The position numbers and the translations under genes are program-made. From Candidatus Bathyarchaeota archaeon (lineage in GTDB: Archaea > Thermoproteota > Bathyarchaeia > 40CM-2-53-6), in contig VBBV01000101.1 in assembly GCA_005883695.1 (NCBI GenBank), positions 1 to 5,444 of the forward strand: a stretch of 5,444 nucleotides of DNA, in the 5' to 3' direction. The notes beneath the pieces are model-generated. The model saw only the letters and a program-made list of their open reading frames with translations, was not told the DNA's origin and did not search any database. Shown in pieces: positions 1-5,444 of the stretch; the first letter of the stretch is position 1, and each line of letters begins with the position of its first letter.

Positions 1-479
1 CGGCTGTAGAAAGCGTTGATCTCGTCTTCAATCTTCACAAGCCAATCGTCCGCCTGTTCAAACACGGCAGGCGTGCGGGACACCAGCTGAGCAGTCTCAG
101 ACGGCAGTAGCCTCTCGGCCCTGAGAACGTCAAGTATTCCCTTGAGAACTTCGTCTAGGGAGGTTGTTGTGGACTGGAATCTGATCGGGAACGCCAAGGG
201 GGGAGGCACATAGTCTGTAGGCTTCTCAGGTGTAGGCCGCGGTGGTTCCTCCATCTTCAGGACGAGTTCCGATTTCATCCGCAGAAGGACTGCAGAGGAT
301 AGTAGTGCTGTTCCTGAGACTGAGAAGTCTATGAATCCTCGACCTTTCATCTCCTTCATCAGACCCGTCAGAAGCTGGGACAGGTTCACATCCCATGGCT
401 TGACACGATGCAAGTGGAGCAAGTCAAAGAGTACAGTGTACGGGCTTTTGAGCCAGTAGGTATCCTGTTCCGTCGTCAA
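1..479 (-). CDS. scpA: Segregation and condensation protein A (kleisin), N-terminal part
   Basis: ScpA is the kleisin subunit of the prokaryotic condensin. Its N-terminal domain binds the coiled-coil neck of one SMC and its C-terminal winged helix binds the head of the other, closing the ring on DNA. About 159 residues are visible and the frame is open to the left edge, so the C-terminal domain is missing. The N-terminal kleisin pattern is clear: residues 12-36 carry SPYTVLFDLLHLHR followed by PWDVNLSQLL, matching the family's FDLLLHLI...WDIPI..I pattern. Next comes a helix at about 56-76 with ALLSSAVLLRMKSELVL, the counterpart of the bacterial AATLLEIKSRMLLP. A proline-rich linker (79-98, including YVPPP) follows, then a helical stretch at about 107-122. 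The TTG start at 479-477 was chosen because it overlaps the smc stop as TTGA and has GGAG seven bases upstream. The overlap implies translational coupling with smc. The family call is firm; the archaeal type is inferred. Confidence 0.88.
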   Translation of the reverse strand, partial: MTTEQDTYWLKSPYTVLFDLLHLHRVKPWDVNLSQLLTGLMKEMKGRGFIDFSVSGTALLSSAVLLRMKSELVLKMEEPPRPTPEKPTDYVPPPLAFPIRFQSTTTSLDEVLKGILDVLRAERLLPSETAQLVSRTPAVFEQADDWLVKIEDEINAFYS

Positions 480-3400
480 TCTCCAACTCCGCTCTTGTTC
501 GGTAGGGAGATCACCTGGCTCTGTCCCTGGTCAATGTAGACTCCGAAGACTCTGTCCGCACGAGAGATCGTAGTGTCTTTCAGAGAGATCACGACGAACT
601 GGGAATCCGTGCTCTTGGACTTGACTAATGTTGCCAGCCTCTTCGCGTTCAGAACATCTAGGTGGGCATCAATCTCGTCCATGATGTAGAAAGGCATCGG
701 ATGGATCTGTTGCAGAGCAAGTAGATAGCAGACTGTCGAGACCGATTTTTCTCCGCCACTCGCGGCTCCAATCGTGAGTTCGGTCTTTCCGGGGAATTGA
801 AGGAATACATCTAGCCCTCCCTCGAATGGATTGTCGGGACTATCTAGCGCCATCCTTCCATTCCCGCCGTTCGTGATGTCGGAAAAGATTTGGTGGAAAG
901 TATCATTCACCTTAGTGAAGGCGCCCATGAAAGTGTCGAGTTTCCTTTTCTCCAGTTCATTCATGAAATCTAGAATTGCCAGCTTCTCCCTTTCAAGATC
1001 CCCTATTCGAACTGAGAGGTGCTTGTATCCGTCCTTGATCTCTTCATAATGCTGGACCGCCAGCTGATTAACCAAGCCGATCTCAGCCAGCTCCTTCTCC
1101 AGACCCGACTTGATTTTCGTAGCATCCTCGATAGCTTCTGGCGTGGATTCCAGAGGCTTCTCAAAGCCGAGATTTCGCAACTGTGCAGTCAGCATTGTCA
1201 GCTGCGTCTCTAGCTCTCTGAGGCCTGCCTTCAACTCCGAGACGTTGGAGTTGAGCGGGTCCATTCTATCGATTAGTTGCGAAAGGGACTTTTCTATCTC
1301 AGAGAATCTATCTTCATACTTTCTCCTCTCCTGACCCACTGATGCAAGGGCGTCTACTAGTCGAGCTTTTTCTTCGGTAAGCTTACTCATTTCTTGTCGC
1401 AGCTCTTCGGATTTCTTGTTCGCCACCTCGACCCTTGATTCCTCTCGTCTGATTTCAGTCTCAAGAGCTCTCAGTTGAATCCGTACCTGGTCGTAGCCAG
1501 GTTTCAGAGTGTCAAGTGTGGACTGGGTAGAGGCAACCTTGCTGTCCAGCGCCAGCTTCTCGCGCAGCAGGGCCTCTGCTTCCGCGACCGCCTGATCTCG
1601 TTCGCGTTCCATCGCCATGATTGCTGTCCGTCTCTGTTCGATCTTCAGCTTGGCCAGCTCTTCCTCGCGCATCGAGAGGCGTCGTTTTATCTCGCCTTGC
1701 TTCTGGGCTATTTCCTCTAGTAGTTCCTGTTCACGCTGCATCGAGTTCTGGAGACTATCGATCCTCTTCTTCGTCTGTTGCAGCGACAAACGGGTCCTTT
1801 CGAGGCTCCTCTGAGCCATCTCGACATCGCGCGTGAGTGCTTCCCGCGTCTTGCTAGTGGAAACCCTGTCCTCTCTAAGTTCGACAATCTCGGATTCTAA
1901 CCGGTCGAGTTCGGATCGAGATCGCTGAACAATAGATTCTAGCGACTTGACCGTTCGCTCAAGACCCTCAAGGACGTTCGACCTCGGGATAAGGGTGGAA
2001 GCATCGAAGGGGGCTCGATAGTAGCCACTTTCGAGACCTCCGCCCGGCTCGTAAAGGTCGCCGCTTGTCACGACGCATCTCAGGCCCTTTGCGGCGCTCA
2101 GGAAGGCCGCTCGCTGGTTCGTCGCGAGCATTGTATCGCCAAAGACGAATTCGACTGCCGAGGCTAATCCTTTCTCGGACTTGATGACGCTCGAGAGCAG
2201 ACCCACTATTCCTGGAGTCTGTTCATAGTCATCGTTTCCTGGAGGAACTTCTAGGTCATCGAGTGGAATTATCTTGGCTCGACCCAGTTTGGTACGCTTT
2301 AGACTCTCGACGCATTTGATGGCGACTCCTAGGTCCTTCACCACGAGGGCTCTCATCCAGCCCGCGCTCGCTGCTTCGATCGCTTTGCTGTACTCATCAC
2401 TGTACTTGATCAGCTCCTGTAGTCGTCCGAGGACTCCTTTGAGCGCTCCTTCTTCCGCCATCTCCTCAAGCTTCTGGAGCGCCTTCTCTTCTGCCTGAAG
2501 AGTGTCAGCAATATTTCGCTGGGTATTGAACTCGGTGACTGTCACCCGTGCCCTCTTTGCAACATCGAGGGCTTCGTCAATTTCTTTGTGCCGCTGATCC
2601 TTGAGTTCCGTGTACTCTTTCGCCTTCTCTTCAATATCCTGCAGTCTCTTCTCTTCCTCCTTCCCGAGCTTCTCCATCTCTCGAATTCTTTTCTTCAATT
2701 CCTCGGCTAAGTTGGAGAATTCTTGATGGCGAGCCTCAAGCGTCTGCAGATGACTCGCAGTTAGGTCTAGCTTGGCGGAGCTGCCTTTGCTTGTTGCGAT
2801 GAACGTTGACAGTTCCTTTTCTAGTGCAGCGATTTCGGCATCGAGTGACTCCTGTTTCTTTGCGTCGGCTGTTAGGCCATCTCGGGCGTTTTGCAGAGCA
2901 GTGTTGAGCTTCTCGGCTTTCGCGTTGGCTTCGCCAAATCTTGCCTCTATGTTGGCCTTCTGAGCAGTCAGGTTTCTTATGGCAGTCGGGAGTTCTTTGA
3001 AATTGTTCTGGATTTGTTCTCCCTGGTTTTGAAGCGATTCGATCTGCTTCGTTCGGGTATTGAGAATGTTCTTGGCTGCTTCGGCTTCTGCTTTTGCTCT
3101 AACCACTCCATTACTGGCCTCTGCGATCTTCCTCTCAACGTCGAAGAGTTCTTGATTGCCTTGGGTGACGGTGAGCTCTTCAAAGTGGCGTCTTTCCGCC
3201 TCAACCTTGGATCTTTGGCTGGTAAGTTCGTCCCTCTGATGCCTTAGGGTTTCGAGGCTCTTCTGCTCAACTTCAAGCTCTAGGGAGGCACTGGTGCGCT
3301 TGTTTTCGAGAGCGACTATTTGTGAGGAGTAGATTCGCGCCTGCTGGTTGCCAATCTCTTTCTCAAGAAGCTTGGAACGAAGAATGTCATTTCGTTCTCG

Positions 3401-4015
3401 TTCGAGCCGTTCTATTCTGTTTCTTACGTCTTCGACCTTGCCTGCTGCCACCCTCAAGTTAAGATCGGCTTCGGAGAGCTGGACCTTTGCTTCGGTCTTC
3501 TTGGTTTCGAAGACCCCCAGTCCAATAAGATCTTCCAAGATCCGTCTCCGTTCTTCTGTGCTAATCTCCGCGAGACGGGTGATTGAGTGTTGAGCGATGA
3601 GGTTGAAGCCGGTTACTTGGATGTCACCGGAGCTGAGAATGTCCTGTACTTGTTTTCTTGAGAGCCGCCTGCCGTTCATTCGATAGATTCCCTCGCCGCC
3701 CTTGGAGAACTCCCGTGACACGGTGACGAGGTCTGAGTCTACTGGGATCTTTCGGTCTGAGTTGTCGAACTGGACGGCTACGTATGCTGCTCTGGCGTCT
3801 CCCGTGCCGGACTTGTGGACTAGGTCTGAGAGGCTTCCGCCTCTGAGTTCGCGGGGGCTGAGTTCGCCGAGTGAGAATTTTAGCGCGTCTAGGATGTTGG
3901 ATTTTCCCGAGCCGTTGGGGCCGGTGAAGACAGTGAAGCCTCGGTCGAGGTTGACTGAGACCTTCTTGTTGAAGGTCTTGAAGCCTCGGATGTCAATTCT
4001 CTTGATATAGACCAA
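476..4015 (-). CDS. smc: Chromosome segregation ATPase SMC
   Basis: This is a complete SMC of 1179 residues, the usual length. It dimerises through its hinge, binds ATP between its two heads, and with ScpA (the next gene, 4-base overlap) organises and helps separate chromosomes. The N-terminal head (about 1-168) has Walker A GPNGSGKS at 32-39, the R-loop Arg58 in ELRGG, and the Q-loop Gln142 in NLIAQHSITR, followed by the ERRRILEDLIGLGVF segment. A long charged coiled coil runs from about 170 to 505. The globular hinge spans about 523-665, from GALKGVLGRLQEL to the glycine-rich EPGGGLESG. The return coiled coil is about 680-1020. The C-terminal head (about 1025-1179) holds the signature SGGEK at 1086-1090, Walker B FYIMDE with catalytic Glu1114, D-loop Asp1120, and a VVISLKD strand. 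The start is TTG; an in-frame TAG at 4045-4043 leaves only this TTG and an upstream CTG. No Shine-Dalgarno is evident, so the mRNA may be nearly leaderless. Oddities are QH instead of the common QG in the Q-loop, and Ala before SGGEK instead of Leu. Confidence 0.97.
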   Translation of the reverse strand: MVYIKRIDIRGFKTFNKKVSVNLDRGFTVFTGPNGSGKSNILDALKFSLGELSPRELRGGSLSDLVHKSGTGDARAAYVAVQFDNSDRKIPVDSDLVTVSREFSKGGEGIYRMNGRRLSRKQVQDILSSGDIQVTGFNLIAQHSITRLAEISTEERRRILEDLIGLGVFETKKTEAKVQLSEADLNLRVAAGKVEDVRNRIERLERERNDILRSKLLEKEIGNQQARIYSSQIVALENKRTSASLELEVEQKSLETLRHQRDELTSQRSKVEAERRHFEELTVTQGNQELFDVERKIAEASNGVVRAKAEAEAAKNILNTRTKQIESLQNQGEQIQNNFKELPTAIRNLTAQKANIEARFGEANAKAEKLNTALQNARDGLTADAKKQESLDAEIAALEKELSTFIATSKGSSAKLDLTASHLQTLEARHQEFSNLAEELKKRIREMEKLGKEEEKRLQDIEEKAKEYTELKDQRHKEIDEALDVAKRARVTVTEFNTQRNIADTLQAEEKALQKLEEMAEEGALKGVLGRLQELIKYSDEYSKAIEAASAGWMRALVVKDLGVAIKCVESLKRTKLGRAKIIPLDDLEVPPGNDDYEQTPGIVGLLSSVIKSEKGLASAVEFVFGDTMLATNQRAAFLSAAKGLRCVVTSGDLYEPGGGLESGYYRAPFDASTLIPRSNVLEGLERTVKSLESIVQRSRSELDRLESEIVELREDRVSTSKTREALTRDVEMAQRSLERTRLSLQQTKKRIDSLQNSMQREQELLEEIAQKQGEIKRRLSMREEELAKLKIEQRRTAIMAMERERDQAVAEAEALLREKLALDSKVASTQSTLDTLKPGYDQVRIQLRALETEIRREESRVEVANKKSEELRQEMSKLTEEKARLVDALASVGQERRKYEDRFSEIEKSLSQLIDRMDPLNSNVSELKAGLRELETQLTMLTAQLRNLGFEKPLESTPEAIEDATKIKSGLEKELAEIGLVNQLAVQHYEEIKDGYKHLSVRIGDLEREKLAILDFMNELEKRKLDTFMGAFTKVNDTFHQIFSDITNGGNGRMALDSPDNPFEGGLDVFLQFPGKTELTIGAASGGEKSVSTVCYLLALQQIHPMPFYIMDEIDAHLDVLNAKRLATLVKSKSTDSQFVVISLKDTTISRADRVFGVYIDQGQSQVISLPNKSGVGD
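487..490 (-). promoter_or_regulatory. Ribosome binding site of scpA
   Basis: On the minus strand GGAG lies within the last codons of smc, seven bases before the TTG start of scpA. It supports the choice of the overlapping TTG as start. A second GGAG (481-484) lies only one base from the TTG and is too close to serve. Confidence 0.6.
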
Positions 4016-4046
4016 GGCCCAGGCCCTGAAATCGTCCAGAGTCTAA

Positions 4047-4054
4047 TTACATAA
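4047..4054 (-). promoter_or_regulatory. Possible TATA-like promoter element for smc
   Basis: The minus strand reads TTATGTAA in the 74-base gap between the unknown gene and smc. Its centre is about 35 bases before the smc TTG. With the usual archaeal spacing of about 25 bases from TATA box to transcription start, the transcript would begin some 8-10 bases before the start codon, which fits the lack of a Shine-Dalgarno site there. No convincing BRE is seen just upstream, and short AT-rich words arise by chance, so this is tentative. Confidence 0.3.
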
Positions 4055-4089
4055 GTCCGTCCATCGTGCTCGAAACCCGCAGAACGACC

Positions 4090-4704
4090 TTAACCCGGAT
4101 TCGAATCCAACCCAACACTCTTTGTTCCGATAGAGAATTCTTTGGAGAGGAATCTCGTCAGTCCTTCCATCGAATCATCCCAGATAACTAGGACGCTTTT
4201 GTCCGGAAGCGGTCTGATCGAAGTGCGTGGATGATCCTTTAGGGTCCAATCCCGAATGTTAGCGAAACTGGCGGCATCCGGACTCAAGAACCTAGCATAG
4301 TTGCTTTCGGGAAGGATCTCACGGACCGTCGCTACATGTCCCCTGAGTCCGAATACGAGGGAACCCACATCTTCTGGGGCCAATTCACCTTCATAGAACG
4401 GGAAAGCGTTCCAAATTTGCGCTCCCAGAGCGAGAAACTCGTCGATTAGGTTCTTCGACTCATCGACCCTTTGGTCACGAAGTAGATTACTGTCGAAATC
4501 TAAGCGGACGAAGTGCGCGTCCCAGATGCCGTGATAGACAGTCGCATCAACTTTGATGTGCCTTCCCTTAGGCTCCCATATCATCCAGTCTAGCGGCCCT
4601 CGGACTTCTTCGAGTCTCAAACCTAACTCAACAAGTTTTTCCCTGATTGTGGTCCGTTCAATCCTTCCAGGGCTCAGAAATTCCAACTCAAGGGATTGAC
4701 CCAA
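4090..4704 (-). CDS. Uncharacterised 204-residue soluble protein between uppS and smc
   Basis: I do not recognise this protein. It is an uninterrupted frame with coding-like composition, no signal peptide and no membrane segment, so it is probably cytosolic. It looks like a mixed alpha/beta fold: a predicted helix near 16-34 (ERTTIREKLVELGLRLEEV), likely strands around 38-70 rich in aromatics (DWMIWEPKGRHIKVDATVY, then GIWDAHFVRLDF), a helix near 81-98, an FPFYEGE segment at 101-107, and a hydrophobic strand SVLVIWDD at 170-177 followed by a short helix. No Walker, zinc-binding Cys cluster or helix-turn-helix motif is visible; there is no cysteine at all. The TTG start is supported by AGGAGA six bases upstream; the next in-frame stop upstream is the uppS stop itself. 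The gene follows uppS by 57 bases and precedes smc by 74 bases, so it may be co-transcribed with either. A role in condensin action or lipid-carrier synthesis would be a guess from position only. Confidence 0.82.
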   Translation of the reverse strand: MGQSLELEFLSPGRIERTTIREKLVELGLRLEEVRGPLDWMIWEPKGRHIKVDATVYHGIWDAHFVRLDFDSNLLRDQRVDESKNLIDEFLALGAQIWNAFPFYEGELAPEDVGSLVFGLRGHVATVREILPESNYARFLSPDAASFANIRDWTLKDHPRTSIRPLPDKSVLVIWDDSMEGLTRFLSKEFSIGTKSVGLDSNPG

Positions 4705-4710
4705 CCGGAC

Positions 4711-4716
4711 TCTCCT
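4711..4716 (-). promoter_or_regulatory. Ribosome binding site of the unknown gene
   Basis: AGGAGA on the minus strand, six bases before the TTG at 4704-4702, is a good Shine-Dalgarno sequence. It decides the start in favour of TTG, since no ATG or GTG lies in frame between the uppS stop and this point. Confidence 0.65.
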
Positions 4717-4761
4717 GGCGGATTTCTGGTCAGAATAAGTGTGTTGTTGAAGACAATGAGT

Positions 4762-5444
4762 TCATCGGCCGAATCTTCGATGGCGCCGCTGATAAAGCCG
4801 TATAGCTCGGAGAAAATCGATTTTCCGGAATTCAGGCCAGTAAACGTCTTCGAACACTAACTCGCTGTAGGCTGACTGCCAGAGCAGGAAGCCGCTCAGA
4901 CGCTCTTCGCCCGATGTGCGTATGACGAGATCTGGGTTAGGATTTGGAAGATGAGCAGTATACAGATACTTGTGAAAAGTATCTTCATCAATCTGCTGTG
5001 GAGATAGATTGCCCTGATGGACGTCTTCAACTATCTTCTTGGTGGCGTCGACGATCTCGGCCCGTCCCGTGTAAGCGATCGCCAGGTTTAGGAAGTGCTG
5101 GTCGTACTGGCTTGTTTCGTCCTCGAGACGTTTGAACACGTCTTGGAGAGTTTCAGGCAACAGGTCAGTTCGGCCTATCGCTTTGACTCGCACCTTCTGG
5201 GTATGGAGCCTGCTGTCTTTTCCCAGTTTTCGAGTTTCCTCTTCGACGATCTTGAGGATCGAGTTTACCTCTTCGCTGGGTCTGGAGAAATTCTCAGTTG
5301 AGAATGTGTAGAGTGTTAGCGTCTTGATGCCGTATTCGAGGCACCAGTCAAGAACCTCTTCGCCAACCTTTGCGCCAGCCCAGTGCCCGTCGGTCGAGTT
5401 GAGGGCTTTCTCAGTTGCCCACCTTCGATTACCGTCTAGAATGA
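4762..5444 (-). CDS. uppS: Cis-prenyl diphosphate synthase (UPP synthase family), N-terminus cut off
   Basis: The enzyme adds isopentenyl diphosphate in cis to an allylic primer, giving the long polyprenyl diphosphate that becomes the lipid carrier for glycan assembly. In archaea the primer is often geranylgeranyl diphosphate. The frame is open from the right edge; 226 residues are visible. Aligned by eye to E. coli UppS, about 22 residues precede the window. Visible residues 3-9 are DGNRRWA (Asp3 = catalytic Asp26), His20 = His43, and FSNENFSRP (47-55) gives Ser48, Glu50, Asn51 and Arg54 = Ser71, Glu73, Asn74 and Arg77. The pyrophosphate and Mg site is intact: IRTSGEERLS gives Arg175, Arg181 and Ser183 = Arg194, Arg200 and Ser202, and Glu194 = Glu213. 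The protein ends in RRFGR, as the family does. A GTG at 5193-5191 is internal and not the start. The Arg in DGNRRW is the form I associate with archaeal and eukaryotic members. Substrate chain length cannot be read from the sequence. Confidence 0.95.
   Translation of the reverse strand, partial: ILDGNRRWATEKALNSTDGHWAGAKVGEEVLDWCLEYGIKTLTLYTFSTENFSRPSEEVNSILKIVEEETRKLGKDSRLHTQKVRVKAIGRTDLLPETLQDVFKRLEDETSQYDQHFLNLAIAYTGRAEIVDATKKIVEDVHQGNLSPQQIDEDTFHKYLYTAHLPNPNPDLVIRTSGEERLSGFLLWQSAYSELVFEDVYWPEFRKIDFLRAIRLYQRRHRRFGR

Noticed and set aside
2977..3204. A 75-codon minus-strand frame nested in smc in another frame
   Set aside because: It lies wholly within the coiled-coil coding region, is very rich in Arg, Lys and Ser, and looks like an out-of-frame reading of smc.
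831..3593. Many open frames of 63-118 codons on the plus strand opposite smc, the longest at 2891-3247
   Set aside because: They are mirror images of the smc coding sequence. Their translations are rich in Ser, Leu and Phe, as expected from the antisense of a Glu/Lys/Arg-rich coiled coil, and they show no recognisable domains.
476..4015. smc as a Rad50/SbcC repair ATPase instead of an SMC
   Set aside because: It has a globular SMC hinge with the glycine-rich EPGGGLESG end instead of a CxxC zinc hook, has the typical SMC length, and is coupled to scpA.
4705..4761. uppS and the unknown gene share one reading frame, separated by a TGA and 19 sense codons, suggesting a readthrough fusion
   Set aside because: The uppS protein ends at the normal family C-terminus (RRFGR) just before the TGA. 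The unknown gene has its own Shine-Dalgarno site and start, so the shared frame (a one-in-three chance) needs no special explanation.
5191..5193. GTG as the start of a shorter 143-residue uppS product
   Set aside because: The frame continues upstream with the catalytic DGNRRWA and FSNENF motifs, so the GTG codon is an internal valine and the true start lies beyond the window.
4944..5301. Plus-strand frames opposite uppS at 4944-5135 and 5095-5301
   Set aside because: They are antisense to conserved uppS coding sequence and show no recognisable domain.

Overview
The window is a piece of prokaryotic chromosome in which every supported gene lies on the minus strand, so it reads right to left: uppS (N-terminus cut off by the right edge), an unrecognised 204-residue protein, smc (complete), and scpA (C-terminus cut off by the left edge). 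I see no RNA genes, mobile elements, CRISPR arrays or tandem repeats.

The organism is most probably an archaeon, perhaps of the Thermoproteota (Nitrososphaeria or Bathyarchaeia-like). The signs are the style of the SMC head motifs (C-terminal head with an ISLKD stretch and DEIDAHLD Walker B), an ScpA with a YVPPP linker, a cis-prenyltransferase with DGNRRW rather than the bacterial DGNGRW, and TTG starts at all three visible gene starts. This is inferred from remembered family patterns, not from a search. GC content looks close to 50% by eye throughout, with no stretch that looks foreign.

Region by region: 5444-4762 encodes a cis-prenyl diphosphate synthase that makes the polyprenyl lipid carrier for glycan assembly. 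A 57-base gap with a good Shine-Dalgarno site leads to the unknown gene (4704-4090). A 74-base gap with a weak TATA-like element then leads to smc (4015-476), whose stop overlaps the scpA start in a TTGA tetranucleotide (479-476).

The smc-scpA pair is a translationally coupled condensin module: SMC is the ATP-driven coiled-coil dimer, and ScpA the kleisin that bridges its two heads. It acts in chromosome compaction and segregation. The uppS and unknown genes may form a separate upstream unit. The main items for follow-up are the unknown protein, the unusual head-motif residues of SMC and the exclusive TTG start usage. I do not see clear evidence of a wholly new system.
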